Shown: positions 15,108-26,388, numbered from the stretch's first letter. The stretch: 64,000 nucleotides of DNA from Bacteroidia bacterium (GCA_030425425.1 JAUIAO010000001.1:1-64000); one strand, 5' to 3'. Numbers and translations are program-made. The notes: generated by a model not told the origin, from the sequence alone.

Positions 15108-16415
15108 ATGTTGACAAAGAAACAATCCATGTCTAAAGCAATCAGATTTGTTTTAATCTCATTCACTTACACATTCTTTTTATTCTCTAGCTACAGCACC
15201 TTCGCTCAGGAGGACACTTCAGATGGAATACCCACTGATGATTCGTCTGTTTCAGCGGGAGAAAGTACATTCAAAGCCAACTGTACTCAGTGTCACGCCA
15301 TTCACGAAAAAGTGATTGGTCCGGCATTGAAGGATGTGCATGAAAGACGCACAAAAGAGTGGTTATTAAGTTGGATAAAAAATTCCCAAAAACTGATTCA
15401 GAGCGGTGATGAGCAAGCCGTAGCGGTTTATGAGGAGTATAACAAAATAGCCATGCCGGCCTATCCTTTTTCGGATGATGAGATCACCTCGTTATTGGCA
15501 TACATAAAGGTTGAATCAGGAAAAGAACCTGTAAAGGAAGTAGCAGAAACAACAGCTACAGATTCAACAACAGCCGAGGCGCCTGTGGCATCTGGGTATT
15601 TAACAGCAGTTTTAATTATTCTTGTTGTCGTTTTGGTTTTAATTCTTTTTGTGTTGAGTTTAATTGTCAATACACTAACCAAATACCTAAAGGAGCAAAA
15701 AGGTCTTGATGAAGCCGATGCGGAAATTGTAGATCAAAGAACAAGTTTCCAAAAATTATTAACCAGTGATTTTGTGATCGGTGCAGTGGTGTTCATTTTT
15801 GTTGCCTTGTTACTAAAAACGGCCATAGACGGAGCATTTACGGTAGGTGTTCAGCAAGGTTATCAACCTACTCAGCCAATAGCTTATTCTCACAAACTCC
15901 ATGCAGGTGATTTTCAAATAGATTGTAACTATTGTCATACTGGGGCTAGAAAATCAAAAGCAGCCAATATTCCTTCTCCTAATATTTGTATGAATTGTCA
16001 CGAAGTAATTCAGAATATTGAAGGTAAGGAAGGTGTGTCTAAGGAAATAGCTAAAATATACGAAGCAATTGATTTCAATCCTGAAACCGGGGAATACGGA
16101 GAAGATACCAAACCAATTGAATGGGTACGAATACATAATTTACCAGACTTAGCATACTTCAACCACTCGCAACATGTCACTGTAGGAAAGCAAGAATGTC
16201 AAACATGTCACGGACCAATAGAGGAAATGGAAGAAGTGTATCAATATTCAACATTAACTATGGGGTGGTGTATCAATTGTCATAGAGAGACAGAGGTAAA
16301 CACCAAAGGCAACGATTATTACACCAAGTTAGTGGAATTTCATTCGGAGCAAAATGACCAGCCAATGACAGTTGAGGACATAGGCGGTCTAGAATGTTCA
16401 AAATGTCACTATTAA
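15108..16415 (+). CDS. actA: Alternative Complex III subunit ActA, multiheme cytochrome c with extra N-terminal heme domain
   Basis: A 435-residue membrane-anchored cytochrome. After a signal peptide (to about residue 34, TFAQ) there is a mono-heme cytochrome c domain (CTQCH, residues 59-63), then two membrane helices (about 163-190 and 222-245). A periplasmic part follows with five more CxxCH motifs: CNYCH, CMNCH, CQTCH, CINCH and CSKCH. ActA of Alternative Complex III is normally a pentaheme protein, so this one carries a sixth heme in a fused N-terminal domain. It starts the operon actABCDEF-cox and passes electrons from quinol oxidation towards soluble or oxidase-bound cytochrome c. A second in-frame ATG (15129) is an equally good start. 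Confidence 0.92.
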   Translation: MLTKKQSMSKAIRFVLISFTYTFFLFSSYSTFAQEDTSDGIPTDDSSVSAGESTFKANCTQCHAIHEKVIGPALKDVHERRTKEWLLSWIKNSQKLIQSGDEQAVAVYEEYNKIAMPAYPFSDDEITSLLAYIKVESGKEPVKEVAETTATDSTTAEAPVASGYLTAVLIILVVVLVLILFVLSLIVNTLTKYLKEQKGLDEADAEIVDQRTSFQKLLTSDFVIGAVVFIFVALLLKTAIDGAFTVGVQQGYQPTQPIAYSHKLHAGDFQIDCNYCHTGARKSKAANIPSPNICMNCHEVIQNIEGKEGVSKEIAKIYEAIDFNPETGEYGEDTKPIEWVRIHNLPDLAYFNHSQHVTVGKQECQTCHGPIEEMEEVYQYSTLTMGWCINCHRETEVNTKGNDYYTKLVEFHSEQNDQPMTVEDIGGLECSKCHY

Positions 16416-16455
16416 TATTATCAACTGACTTGTTTATAGGAATCATTCCGGCAAT

Positions 16456-19400
16456 ATGAAACAAACCAAAAAATACTGGAAAGGATTAGAGCAGCTAGAT
16501 AACAACGCTGACTTTCAGGAACGTGCGAATAAGGAGTTTCCAGATTACTTACCAATAGGTAATGAAGATGGAGAGCCTTCGAGAAGAGACTTTTTGAAAT
16601 TGATGGGATTTGGTATTGCGGCTGTTTCTTTGGCAGCATGTGAAACCCCTGTTAAGAAGGCTATTCCTTACGTAAAAAAACCTGAGACAGTAGATCCTAC
16701 CACTCCTAACTATTATGCTTCTTCTTACATCAGTGGTAATGATTACTGCAGTGTTTTAGTTAAAACAAGAGAAGGGCGTCCAATCAAGTTGGAAGGAAAT
16801 AAATTATCATCTATTAGTGGTGGCGGTACGACCCCACAAGTTGAAGCTTCTGTATTGTCTTTGTACGATCAGGAAAGGCTGAAGGCTCCTCAGATAGATG
16901 GGAAAGAGGTGTCATGGGAAACTTTAGATAGCGAGGTTTCATCTCAGTTGGCTGCTGTTTCAGGATTAACTATAATTAGTAATTCGATTGCATCACCAAG
17001 TACCCAAGCTACCATCAATAAGATGGTAGAGAAATTTGGTGCAAAGCATGTTTCTTATGATCAGGTATCATTTAGTGGAATGTTAGATGCTTATGAAGCG
17101 ATGACAGGTTCCAGAATGATGCCACAGCATGATTTCAGTAAGGCTAAGACAATTGTGTCGTTTGGAGCGGATTTCTTGGGAACATGGCCGAATAGAACTG
17201 GAATTAATAAACAATTTGCTGCCACGAGAAAATTGGGTAAGGACAAGCAAGACATGTCCAGACTATATGCTTTTGAGTCAAATCTTAGTTTGACGGGATC
17301 TAATGCAGATTACAGACTACCAATTAAACCTTCACAAGAGGGACTATACGTTGCAAATCTTTACAATGCGATTGCGAGTAAGATTGGAGGAGAGCAGGTA
17401 AAAGTAGCTAAGCTTCACGATGATGCAGTTCTTAATAAGGCTGCATCAGATTTAATGAAATCTAAAGGAGAATCTTTGGTGGTAAGTGGGTCGAACGATG
17501 TGAATGTTCAGAAACTCGTAATTGCTATCAATAAACTTTTAGGAAGCTATGGCAGTACAATAGATGCAACTAAATCGATTAATTTAAGGAAAGGAAGTGA
17601 TTCTGAATTTGAGAATTTTGTTAAAGGGTTGAATTCAGGAAGTGTCGGAGGAGTAATATTCTACAATTGTAACCCAGTTTATGATCATCCACTTGGAGAT
17701 CAGATAGCAGCTGGTATTGGTAAAGCGAAATTTAGCTTATCTACTTCCGATAGAAAAGACGAGACATCCTCGTTAGTAAAATACATGGCTCCAGATAATC
17801 ACTATTTGGAATCTTGGAACGATTTCGAACCGGTTTCAGGATACTTTAGTTTGTCTCAGCCATCGATCAGAAATATCTTCGATACTCGTCAGGTTCAACA
17901 GTCATTTATTAACTGGTCTGGAGAATCAGTGTCATATTATGATTTCATCAAATCTAACTGGGAAGCTAAGTTATATGCTGTAGCTGATAGTACTGCATTT
18001 ATGAGTTTCAGTGCTTTCTGGGATAAAGCAGTTCATGATGGTGTTTTCGAAATACCTACAATGGAAGATCAGCCTGAAATAGTAGTTGATCTTAGTGGTG
18101 TAAGCTCAGGAATTGGCAGAAAGTATAAAGTAGATGCTCAAGGACTTGAGTTGGTGCTTTATCAAAATAATAGTGTCGCTGACGGTACACAGGCTAATAA
18201 CCCTTGGTTACAAGAAATGCCTGACCCAATAACTAAAGCTACATGGGATAACTATTTGACTGTATCACCTAAACAGGTAGATGAGTGGGGAATTAAAATT
18301 GGTGATATGTCAACTCAAAAAGTGAAGTTGACTGCTAATGGAGTTACATTAGATATTCCTGTTTTACCTCAGCCAGGTCAAGCTTATGGCACTGTTGGTT
18401 TAGCGATTGGTTATGGTAGAACTGTATCTGGTAAAGTTGCTAACGGGGTAGGTGTTAATGCCTACCAATTTGCAGGTTCCGAAGGTGGAGTAGTAGACTT
18501 CACAGTTACAAATGTAACTGCAGAGCCTACAGGTGAGGAATATAGAATTGCCCAAACACAAACTCATGAAACTTACATGGGTAGAGAAACGGTCATTCAA
18601 GAGGCAGTTCTTAAAGAATATCAAAAAGACAACCAAGCAGGTAGAAGTTTTCCGAAAATTGCTACTGCAGAAGGATACAAAAAACCTTATGCCGTTTCAT
18701 TATGGCAAGGTCATGAATACCCTAATCACCATTGGGGAATGATGATTGACCTCAACTCATGTACTGGTTGTGGTTCATGTACTGTTGCTTGTCAGACTGA
18801 GAATAATATTCCGGTTGTAGGTAAGGCTGAGGTATTGAACCGAAGAGAAATGCACTGGATTCGAATTGATCGATATTATTCTCATTCAGAAGAAGTTGAG
18901 TCATTGTCTGGATTAGCAAAGATCAAGGCTATGGAAAAAGCTTCTGAGAATCCAGAAGTTACATTCCAGCCAATGATGTGTCAGCAGTGTAACAATGCTC
19001 CTTGTGAGACTGTTTGTCCGGTTGCGGCTACTACACATTCAAGCGAGGGCTTGAATCAGATGGCATACAATAGATGTATTGGAACTAGATATTGCGCGAA
19101 CAACTGTCCATATAAGGTTAGAAGATTCAATTGGTTCAAATATCACGATAACGAGCAGTTTGATACGAACCTAGCTATGAATAATGATCTGGGTAAAATG
19201 GTATTGAATCCAGATGTTACCGTGAGGGCAAGAGGAGTGATGGAAAAATGTACTTTCTGTGTACAGAGAGTACAGGCAGGAAAGCTAGAAGCCAAGAAGG
19301 ACGGTAGAAGACCGAAAGATGGAGAAGTAGTTTCAGCCTGCGCAAGTTCATGTCCTTCGGATGCAATTGTATTTGGTGACATGAAAGATCCGGAAAGTAG

Positions 19401-19566
19401 AATTTCACAGCTTCTCCAAATTCAAGTAGGAGAGAAGAGCGTGGAATCTAAAGAGCCAAGAGCATATCACGTTCTGGAAGAACTTAGAGTAATGCCAAAT
19501 ATTTGGTATTTGACTAAGATTCGAAATAAAGATCAAGAGTCTAAAACTGATAAAGCACACGCATAA
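16456..19566 (+). CDS. actB: Alternative Complex III subunit ActB, molybdopterin-type and Fe-S protein
   Basis: A 1036-residue periplasmic-facing subunit fusing a molybdopterin-oxidoreductase-like domain (known to lack the cofactor in ActB) with a four-cluster ferredoxin domain. A twin-arginine-like signal ([13 protein letters not shown], about residues 36-48) is followed by a lipobox-like SLAAC (to about 58). The Fe-S part (about 765-995) shows [41 protein letters not shown] and CASSCP, enough for three 4Fe-4S and one 3Fe-4S cluster. It receives electrons from the membrane subunit ActC. Spacing to actA is 40 bases and to actC 5 bases. Confidence 0.94.
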   Translation: MKQTKKYWKGLEQLDNNADFQERANKEFPDYLPIGNEDGEPSRRDFLKLMGFGIAAVSLAACETPVKKAIPYVKKPETVDPTTPNYYASSYISGNDYCSVLVKTREGRPIKLEGNKLSSISGGGTTPQVEASVLSLYDQERLKAPQIDGKEVSWETLDSEVSSQLAAVSGLTIISNSIASPSTQATINKMVEKFGAKHVSYDQVSFSGMLDAYEAMTGSRMMPQHDFSKAKTIVSFGADFLGTWPNRTGINKQFAATRKLGKDKQDMSRLYAFESNLSLTGSNADYRLPIKPSQEGLYVANLYNAIASKIGGEQVKVAKLHDDAVLNKAASDLMKSKGESLVVSGSNDVNVQKLVIAINKLLGSYGSTIDATKSINLRKGSDSEFENFVKGLNSGSVGGVIFYNCNPVYDHPLGDQIAAGIGKAKFSLSTSDRKDETSSLVKYMAPDNHYLESWNDFEPVSGYFSLSQPSIRNIFDTRQVQQSFINWSGESVSYYDFIKSNWEAKLYAVADSTAFMSFSAFWDKAVHDGVFEIPTMEDQPEIVVDLSGVSSGIGRKYKVDAQGLELVLYQNNSVADGTQANNPWLQEMPDPITKATWDNYLTVSPKQVDEWGIKIGDMSTQKVKLTANGVTLDIPVLPQPGQAYGTVGLAIGYGRTVSGKVANGVGVNAYQFAGSEGGVVDFTVTNVTAEPTGEEYRIAQTQTHETYMGRETVIQEAVLKEYQKDNQAGRSFPKIATAEGYKKPYAVSLWQGHEYPNHHWGMMIDLNSCTGCGSCTVACQTENNIPVVGKAEVLNRREMHWIRIDRYYSHSEEVESLSGLAKIKAMEKASENPEVTFQPMMCQQCNNAPCETVCPVAATTHSSEGLNQMAYNRCIGTRYCANNCPYKVRRFNWFKYHDNEQFDTNLAMNNDLGKMVLNPDVTVRARGVMEKCTFCVQRVQAGKLEAKKDGRRPKDGEVVSACASSCPSDAIVFGDMKDPESRISQLLQIQVGEKSVESKEPRAYHVLEELRVMPNIWYLTKIRNKDQESKTDKAHA

Positions 19567-19571
19567 AAAGT

Positions 19572-20933
19572 ATGATAGCAGAATCATCTTTAAGAGAACC
19601 TCTAGTAACAGGTGGCAAAACGGTTCACGATGTTACAGTTGATATCTCCAGTAGAGTAGAAGACAAACCTTCAAAGACATGGTTATTAGCAATGGCCGTT
19701 TCACTTGCTACGCTGACGGTAGGAGCATTTGCCGTTGCAAGTTTGTTGTGGGAAGGAATTGGAATGTGGGGCCTAAACAAAACTGTAGGTTGGGCATGGG
19801 ATATTACCAACTTCGTATGGTGGGTTGGTATTGGTCACGCAGGAACATTGATTTCAGCCATTTTGCTTTTATTCCGTCAGAGATGGAGAATGTCAATTAA
19901 CCGAGCAGCAGAAGCAATGACTATTTTTGCTGTTATTTGTGCAGCAATGTTCCCTGTATTGCACATGGGAAGACCATGGTTAGGTTTTTATTGGGCACTG
20001 CCTCTACCTAACACTTTCGGATCACTTTGGGTGAATTTCAACTCACCTCTACTATGGGACGTATTTGCTATTTCAACTTATTTCTCTGTTTCATTGGTAT
20101 TCTGGTACATTGGTTTGATTCCTGATTTTGCAACAATCAGAGACAGAGCTACCAATAAAGTTTCAGCTGCCATTTATGGAGTATTAAGTTTTGGATGGGA
20201 CGGAGCTGCAAAAACATGGTCACATTATGAAACCGTGGCTTTAGTGCTCGCTGGATTAGCTACTCCATTGGTACTTTCAGTGCATACCATTGTATCCTTT
20301 GACTTTGCAACATCAGTAATACCAGGATGGCATACCACTATTTTCCCTCCATACTTTGTTGCTGGTGCGATTTTCTCTGGATTTGCAATGGTATTAACAT
20401 TGCTTTTGATAACGAGAAAGGTTTATAAGTTAGAAGATTATATCACAATACAGCACATTGAGTTGATGAATATTGTGATCATTATTACAGGTTCAATTGT
20501 AGGTATTGCATATATCACAGAGTTTTTTATCGCGTGGTATTCAGGAGTAGAAGCAGAGCAATATGCTTTTATTAATAGAGCCACAGGGCCATACTGGTGG
20601 GCTTACTGGTCAATGATGACTTGTAATGTGATTTCACCTCAATTGTTTTGGTTCAAGAGAATTAGAACTAATCTAGCGGCAACATTCGTGCTTTCAATAA
20701 TCGTGAATATTGGAATGTGGTTCGAAAGATTCGTAATCATTGTAACTTCTTTGCATAGAGATTTCTTGCCGTCAAGTTGGGCTATGTTCTATCCAAGCTG
20801 GGCTGACGTTGGGGTTTATCTGTTCACATTCGGCTTGTTTTTTACAGCGTTCTTCTTGTTTGCGAAGTTTTTCCCTGTAATCAACATGGCAGAAGTTAAG
20901 AGTATTATTAAGGCAACTGGCGAAAAAAAGTAA
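19572..20933 (+). CDS. actC: Alternative Complex III subunit ActC, NrfD/PsrC-type quinol-binding protein
   Basis: A 453-residue membrane protein with about ten helices of the NrfD/PsrC type, which binds and oxidises menaquinol. Conserved segments include [20 protein letters not shown] (helix 2), [16 protein letters not shown], and [20 protein letters not shown], where the [10 protein letters not shown] motif and its HT pair are typical of ActC. It follows actB after 5 bases and precedes actD after 3, fitting strict translational coupling of complex subunits. There is no sign of damage; the length is usual for the family. Confidence 0.94.
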   Translation: MIAESSLREPLVTGGKTVHDVTVDISSRVEDKPSKTWLLAMAVSLATLTVGAFAVASLLWEGIGMWGLNKTVGWAWDITNFVWWVGIGHAGTLISAILLLFRQRWRMSINRAAEAMTIFAVICAAMFPVLHMGRPWLGFYWALPLPNTFGSLWVNFNSPLLWDVFAISTYFSVSLVFWYIGLIPDFATIRDRATNKVSAAIYGVLSFGWDGAAKTWSHYETVALVLAGLATPLVLSVHTIVSFDFATSVIPGWHTTIFPPYFVAGAIFSGFAMVLTLLLITRKVYKLEDYITIQHIELMNIVIIITGSIVGIAYITEFFIAWYSGVEAEQYAFINRATGPYWWAYWSMMTCNVISPQLFWFKRIRTNLAATFVLSIIVNIGMWFERFVIIVTSLHRDFLPSSWAMFYPSWADVGVYLFTFGLFFTAFFLFAKFFPVINMAEVKSIIKATGEKK

Positions 20934-20936
20934 GTA

Positions 20937-21461
20937 ATGTCGGATAAGAGTAATTATATAGTCGGTGTGTTTGATGATGAAGATATTCTTCTCAAAGGAA
21001 TCAAACAAGTTCGTGAAGGTGGAGTGAAAATTCATGAGGTGTATTCTCCTTTTCCTGTTCACGGAATAGATGATGTATTAGGTTATAAGAGGTCCAACCT
21101 CTCAGTGGTCGCATTTTTATTTGGGTTGCTAGGAACTACATTGGCATTGACGATGCAAATTGGTATGATGACCGTGGATTGGCCAATGATAATTGGAGGT
21201 AAAGATTATTTGCCTGTTCCTTCATTTATCCCAGTAACTTTCGAATTAACTGTATTACTAGCTTCTTTTGGAATGGTAGGTACATTTTTGATTATTTCGA
21301 ACTTAAAACCCTGGGGTAAGCCAAAGTTGTTTGATAAGAGAATTACTGATGATAAACATATCATGGCGATTGATTTAGGAAAGAACAAAATTGAAGAGTC
21401 GGCCATTAACAAGTTGTTGAAAGATAGTGGGGCCTCTGAAGTCAATTTGAAAACACTCTGA
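20937..21461 (+). CDS. actD: Alternative Complex III subunit ActD (DUF3341)
   Basis: A 174-residue DUF3341 protein with a cytoplasmic N-terminal domain (NYIVGVFDDEDILLKGIKQV; then EVYSPFPVHGIDDVLGYKRS, the family hallmark) and two membrane helices (about residues 56-82 and 98-122). It is a structural membrane subunit of Alternative Complex III without cofactors. Its stop codon overlaps the start of actE by one base. The identification is safe from the PxxxHG motif and its place in the operon. Confidence 0.93.
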   Translation: MSDKSNYIVGVFDDEDILLKGIKQVREGGVKIHEVYSPFPVHGIDDVLGYKRSNLSVVAFLFGLLGTTLALTMQIGMMTVDWPMIIGGKDYLPVPSFIPVTFELTVLLASFGMVGTFLIISNLKPWGKPKLFDKRITDDKHIMAIDLGKNKIEESAINKLLKDSGASEVNLKTL

Positions 21462-22090
21462 TGACAATGAGAAAAAGTACATATCTAATATTATTAGTTG
21501 GTGTTGTAGTAGCCGTTTTGAGTGGTTGTACAGCTGGTGTTAATGATACAGGTTTGGAGTATGCTCCTCAGATGTATCATTCAACTCCGTATGAACCTTT
21601 ATCCCAGGTACAATCCGAGGATGCAGGTAGTTGGCTTGATTCAAATCCTGAAGACGGACATGGAGAATTTTACAATTCAAATCCGTACAATCAGTACAAA
21701 ATGAACATGTTAACTCCAGTCGAAAATACTATAAAAAGAGGTGAATTTTTAAATGATAATGAAATCGCGATAGATGATTATGAAAAAGCGGAGGAGTTAT
21801 TATTGAATCCGTTCGAGGGAGATGAGAAAGCGTTGAAGCGAGGTAAGGAGCTTTATATGATGAACTGTGTTCATTGTCATGGACCAAAAGGAATGGGAGA
21901 TGGCTTAGTAGGAAAGAGATATAAAGGTGTGACCACTTATAATTCCGCCACCGTGAAAAATAAGAAAGCTGGACATATATATTGGGTGATAACCAATGGA
22001 AAAGGCAGAATGAAATCTCATGCCTCTCAATTAAGTGTGGACGAGAGATGGAAAATTGTTTCATTCGTTCAAACTTTACAAAAACAATAA
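21461..22090 (+). CDS. actE: Alternative Complex III subunit ActE, mono-heme cytochrome c lipoprotein
   Basis: A 209-residue lipoprotein cytochrome. The signal ends in a lipobox (VLSGC, about residue 24), and the single heme motif is CVHCHGPKGMGDG (about residue 138), followed by the axial methionine region GRMKSHASQLS. The preceding segment YNSNPYNQYKMNMLTPVENT is typical of ActE from Bacteroidota. It accepts electrons from ActA/ActB within the complex. The first ATG overlaps the actD stop, and a second ATG two codons later is also possible. Confidence 0.92.
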   Translation: MTMRKSTYLILLVGVVVAVLSGCTAGVNDTGLEYAPQMYHSTPYEPLSQVQSEDAGSWLDSNPEDGHGEFYNSNPYNQYKMNMLTPVENTIKRGEFLNDNEIAIDDYEKAEELLLNPFEGDEKALKRGKELYMMNCVHCHGPKGMGDGLVGKRYKGVTTYNSATVKNKKAGHIYWVITNGKGRMKSHASQLSVDERWKIVSFVQTLQKQ

Positions 22091-22112
22091 CATTTATTGA
22101 TCTATTATAGAC

Positions 22113-23384
22113 ATGGTTGAAGAAAGATTTGATTTTACGCCAAAGGCTAAGAAAAACCTGTTCATCCTCATTGCAGTTGGAATTGTACTAACAGTTCTTG
22201 GGATCATTACAGTTTCAATGGGAGGAGGGCACCATGAATTAGAGGGTGCAGCTGGAGAACACGCCTTCCATTGGACAAAAAGATTATATGCCAATTTGTG
22301 GATTGATAATGTGTTTTTTGCTGGAATAGCATTAATCGGTGTGCTGTTTTTTGCAATTCAATATGCAGCACAAGCTGGATGGTCTGCTGGCATTAAGCGT
22401 ATTCCTTTGACATACGGTTACTGGATCCCTTTCGCTGGAATTCTAATGTTAGTGTTTTTCTTTTTAGGACAACATGATTTATTTCATTGGACACATCACG
22501 ATTTATACGATCCATCTTCTCATGAATATGATTCAATTATAGCTGGTAAAGCTGGGTATTTCTTTTTTCCATTACACGGTGGTGGATTGCCTGTTTTCTT
22601 CTTAGCTAGAATGGTCATATTCTTTGCAGTATGGTATATGCTTTTCTTAAAATTGAAAAGTGTTGCTTATAGCGAAGACCTTGATGGAGGATCGGAAAAA
22701 TGGTTTAAATTAAGAAAACTGTCTGCTATATTCATAATTTTCTTTGCAGTATCTTCTTCCATGTCAGCTTGGGATTGGGTTATGTCAATAGATACACATT
22801 GGTTTAGCACAATGTTCGGTTGGTATAACTTCGCAAGTTGGTGGGTTGCTGGATTAGCGCTCACTGCTTTGATCGTGGTATTATTAAAAGATAAAGGCTA
22901 TTTGTCCGTAGTGAATTCAAATCATATACATGACTTGGGAAAATTTGTTTTCGCGTTTAGTGTATTCTGGACATACATCTGGTTCTCTCAGTTCTTGTTG
23001 ATATATTATGCAAACATCCCTGAAGAAACCATTTACTTTGTAGAAAGGTGGAAGAACTCACATTACGCGCTACTTTTTTATTTGAATCTTATTGTTAACT
23101 TTTTCTTTCCGTTCTTAGTTTTGATGACACGAGAGTCCAAAAGACACACTCGATTTATCAAGGTTGTAGCTCCAGTAGTGATTCTTGGGCATTGGTTAGA
23201 TTTCTATCTGATGGTCACGCCTGGTACTCTTAAAGAACATGGAGGAATTGGTTTTATGGAGATCGGTTTATTAATGGTATTCTTAGGTGCGTTTTTATAC
23301 GTGGTTCTGAATCAGTTGAGTAAGGCTCCTTTATTTGCTAAAAATCATCCAATGTTAAACGAAAGTTTACATCATCATATTTGA
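22113..23384 (+). CDS. actF: Alternative Complex III subunit ActF
   Basis: A 423-residue polytopic membrane protein with about ten helices, related to ActC but without the quinol-site signature. Segments such as KRIPLTYGYWIPFAGILM, SMSAWDWVMSIDTHWFSTMF and HYALLFYLNLIVNFFFPFLV mark the family (quinol:cytochrome c oxidoreductase membrane subunit). It completes the six-subunit complex. The gene is 22 bases after actE and 37 bases ahead of the oxidase subunit II gene, so both complexes are probably made from one transcript. Confidence 0.93.
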   Translation: MVEERFDFTPKAKKNLFILIAVGIVLTVLGIITVSMGGGHHELEGAAGEHAFHWTKRLYANLWIDNVFFAGIALIGVLFFAIQYAAQAGWSAGIKRIPLTYGYWIPFAGILMLVFFFLGQHDLFHWTHHDLYDPSSHEYDSIIAGKAGYFFFPLHGGGLPVFFLARMVIFFAVWYMLFLKLKSVAYSEDLDGGSEKWFKLRKLSAIFIIFFAVSSSMSAWDWVMSIDTHWFSTMFGWYNFASWWVAGLALTALIVVLLKDKGYLSVVNSNHIHDLGKFVFAFSVFWTYIWFSQFLLIYYANIPEETIYFVERWKNSHYALLFYLNLIVNFFFPFLVLMTRESKRHTRFIKVVAPVVILGHWLDFYLMVTPGTLKEHGGIGFMEIGLLMVFLGAFLYVVLNQLSKAPLFAKNHPMLNESLHHHI

Positions 23385-23421
23385 TGATGTAAACTCATAA
23401 ACTTTAGAAGACTGTAGATAT

Positions 23422-24513
23422 ATGACGTATTTGGTTATTGGTTTAGCAGTACTATTGGTACTCGCTATACTATATGCAACATTCAGAGTTGCTACCCTTG
23501 TTGGAATTGTCAAAGGGGAGGGATCTAAGAATGTTCCTTCTAGCAACAAATTACAGGCATCTTTGCTTGTAGTTTTCCTTATTCTAGGCCTATTCGGTTT
23601 TTTCTATTATTCGTTTGGCGGTCTTGATGAAAGCTTTGTAAATCCCATTGCCTCAGAGCATGGAGTAGCTACTGATAGATTGTTTTGGATTACGATGGGA
23701 TTGACTGGATTCGTATTTGTGGTGACACAAATTTTCCTTTTCGGATTTGCTTATAAATACCAGTTCAAGGAAAATGGTCAAGCTCATTTTTACCCGCACA
23801 ACGATAATCTTGAAAAAATATGGACAATCGTTCCTGCAATTGTTTTGGCAGTATTAATTTTTTCCGGATGGAGAACTTGGGTGGATATTACAAGTTCGGC
23901 TCCTGAGGACTCGGAGAAGATAGAGATCATGGGTTATCAATATTCCTGGGCTGTTCGTTATGGTGGTAATGATAAAAAATTGGGAGACTATGATTACCAA
24001 AAGATTGATGTAGTAAATCAAAGTGGGATTGACTTTTCAGATAAAGCATCCTTTGATGATTTCATTCCTACAAGACTTTATCTTCCTAAAGGAAGGCCTG
24101 TTTTGCTTCAAATAAGAGCTCGAGACGTCATACACAGTGTCTATCAACCGCATTTTAGGTTGCAGATGAATGCTGTACCCGGAATGCCTACCAGGTTTTG
24201 GTTTACACCAACTAAAACTACAGAAGAAATGCGAGTAGAAACTGGAAATCCAGAATTCGATTATGAATTAGTTTGTAACAAAATCTGTGGAAAAGGTCAC
24301 TTTGCCATGAAGTATATGATTGAGGTTTTAGAACCTGAAGAGTATGATAAATGGTATGCTGAAGCAAGTCAAAATCCGTGGTTAAAGCAAAACTCTGATT
24401 ATTTAGCGCATGTACCTGAGGAGCTTCAAGAACTTGCGAGGATATCTTCTGGTATTGATTCTGAAGAGGATATTGAATCTATTGACAATACAATAGCAAG
24501 TATTAATTACTAA
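23422..24513 (+). CDS. coxB: cytochrome c oxidase subunit II
   Basis: A 363-residue subunit II with three N-terminal membrane helices (about 1-25, 45-65 and 88-110, with further hydrophobic stretch 130-152) and a periplasmic cupredoxin domain. The CuA ligand motif is CNKICGKGHFAM (about residues 285-296; C-x3-C-x3-H-x2-M), and the aromatic electron-entry motif is GYQYSWAVRYGG (about 171-182). There is no C-terminal cytochrome c domain, so electrons probably come from the ActA/ActE hemes or a separate cytochrome. The extra N-terminal helices make it longer than the classical protein, as is normal in Bacteroidota. Confidence 0.93.
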   Translation: MTYLVIGLAVLLVLAILYATFRVATLVGIVKGEGSKNVPSSNKLQASLLVVFLILGLFGFFYYSFGGLDESFVNPIASEHGVATDRLFWITMGLTGFVFVVTQIFLFGFAYKYQFKENGQAHFYPHNDNLEKIWTIVPAIVLAVLIFSGWRTWVDITSSAPEDSEKIEIMGYQYSWAVRYGGNDKKLGDYDYQKIDVVNQSGIDFSDKASFDDFIPTRLYLPKGRPVLLQIRARDVIHSVYQPHFRLQMNAVPGMPTRFWFTPTKTTEEMRVETGNPEFDYELVCNKICGKGHFAMKYMIEVLEPEEYDKWYAEASQNPWLKQNSDYLAHVPEELQELARISSGIDSEEDIESIDNTIASINY

Positions 24514-24534
24514 TCTCATTTAACTGTAAGAAAT

Positions 24535-26388
24535 ATGTCAGTAGCAGACATCACTGTAGAAGAACATTTAGCACATGATGACCATGAGCATCATGAGCAA
24601 AGTTTTATAAGTAAATATCTTTTTACTACCGATCACAAAATGATTGCTAAACAATTCCTTTTATCAGGGATATTTTGGGCAATTATAGGTGGTGGTTTGT
24701 CAATTATCTTTCGACTGCAGTTAGGTTTCCCTGATATGCAGTTGGAATGGCTAAGACCTATTCTTGGCAAGTGGATTACTGAAGGAGGTAAATTAGATTC
24801 GGAGTTCTACCTGGCTTTGGTAACGATGCATGGAACAATTATGGTCTTCTTTGTTTTAACGGCAGGCTTGAGCGGAACATTTAGTAATTTTCTAATACCT
24901 CTTCAAATTGGAGCGCGAGATATGGCTTCTGGTTTTATGAACATGCTTTCTTTTTGGATGTTCGTTGTGGCCAGTATTATCATGTTCATTTCTTTGTTCA
25001 TCGAAACAGGTCCTGCCGCTGGTGGTTGGACCGTATATCCGCCTCTAAGTGCTTTGCCTCAAGCAATTCAAGGTTCAGGGTTAGGAATGACGATGTGGCT
25101 TGTAGCGATGGTGTTCTTTATTGCTTCACAGCTTTTAGGTGGAATCAATTACATTACTACGGTTATAAACTTGAGGACTGAAGGAATGTCTTTTTCCAGA
25201 TTGCCGCTAACAATCTGGGCGTTCTTTATTACTGCTGTAATTGGTTTGTTGTCTTTCCCAGTTCTATTTGCTGCTGCGTTATTGTTGGTTTTTGATAGAT
25301 CTTTCGGGACAAGTTTTTACTTATCTGAAATTTACATAAATGGTGAGGCGCTTCCTAACGTAGGAGGTAGTCCAATTTTATATCAGCACCTTTTCTGGTT
25401 TCTTGGCCACCCAGAAGTGTATATAGTGATATTGCCTGCTTTGGGGATCACATCAGAGGTTATATCAACGAATTCTAGAAAACCTATTTTTGGGTACAAG
25501 GCCATGATTGGTTCAATTATGGCAATTGCATTTCTTTCTTTCGTAGTTTGGGCGCATCACATGTTCGTAACTGGAATGAATCCATTCCTAGGATCAATAT
25601 TCATGTTCCTTACTCTGATTATTGCAGTACCATCTGCAGTTAAAGCGTTCAACTATATTACAACCCTTTGGAAAGGAAATATTGTGTTCACTCCAGCAAT
25701 GTTATTTTCAATAGGAATGGTTTCTTTCTTTATCTCCGGAGGTTTAACGGGGCTTTTCTTAGGAAACAGTGCTGTTGATATTACTCTTCATGATACCTAT
25801 TTTGTTGTGGCTCACTTTCACCTTGTGATGGGTAGTGCAGCGTTCTTTGGGATGTTGGCTGGTATATACCATTGGTTTCCAAAAATGTACGGGAGAATGC
25901 TTGATAATAGATTAGGTTATATCCATTTCTGGTTGTCTTTCGTAGGAATATATTTGGTGTTTTTCCCTTTGCACTACATAGGTATTGCAGGGTTTCCAAG
26001 ACGTTACTATTCTTTTACAAGCTTTGATGCTTTCAGTACTTTTGGTGATTTAAATGCGTTTGTAAGCATTGCAGCGATCATTACTTTTGGTGCTCAGTTT
26101 ATTTTCATTTTCAATTTCTTCTACAGTATTTACAGAGGACGAAAGGCTTCTCAGAATCCTTGGAAATCCAACACTTTAGAATGGACAACACCAGTAAATC
26201 CTGGTCATGGAAATTGGCCTGGAGCAATACCGACAGTTTACAGGTGGCCATACGATTATAGTAAGCCAGGAGCTCCTGACGATTTTATTCCTCAACACAT
26301 TCCTTATAGTCAGACGCCAGAATCCAATTTAGAATATGAAAAGGAATTGGCTAAGAATGAGGAAGCTTCAAAAGTAAATGAGGAGTAA
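24535..26388 (+). CDS. coxA: cytochrome c oxidase subunit I
   Basis: A 617-residue heme-copper oxidase catalytic subunit with 12 or more helices, reducing oxygen at the heme a3-CuB site and pumping protons. Diagnostic segments: VTMHGTIMVFF (low-spin heme His), WFLGHPEVYIVILPALG (CuB His and the His-Tyr crosslink), WAHHMFVTGM (two CuB His) and HDTYFVVAHFHLVMG (heme ligands). The YS or T proton-channel residues place it with A-type oxidases. The cytoplasmic N-terminus is unusually His-rich (HLAHDDHEHHEQ, about residues 12-23). Its last codons overlap the heme A synthase gene by 11 bases. Confidence 0.96.
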   Translation: MSVADITVEEHLAHDDHEHHEQSFISKYLFTTDHKMIAKQFLLSGIFWAIIGGGLSIIFRLQLGFPDMQLEWLRPILGKWITEGGKLDSEFYLALVTMHGTIMVFFVLTAGLSGTFSNFLIPLQIGARDMASGFMNMLSFWMFVVASIIMFISLFIETGPAAGGWTVYPPLSALPQAIQGSGLGMTMWLVAMVFFIASQLLGGINYITTVINLRTEGMSFSRLPLTIWAFFITAVIGLLSFPVLFAAALLLVFDRSFGTSFYLSEIYINGEALPNVGGSPILYQHLFWFLGHPEVYIVILPALGITSEVISTNSRKPIFGYKAMIGSIMAIAFLSFVVWAHHMFVTGMNPFLGSIFMFLTLIIAVPSAVKAFNYITTLWKGNIVFTPAMLFSIGMVSFFISGGLTGLFLGNSAVDITLHDTYFVVAHFHLVMGSAAFFGMLAGIYHWFPKMYGRMLDNRLGYIHFWLSFVGIYLVFFPLHYIGIAGFPRRYYSFTSFDAFSTFGDLNAFVSIAAIITFGAQFIFIFNFFYSIYRGRKASQNPWKSNTLEWTTPVNPGHGNWPGAIPTVYRWPYDYSKPGAPDDFIPQHIPYSQTPESNLEYEKELAKNEEASKVNEE

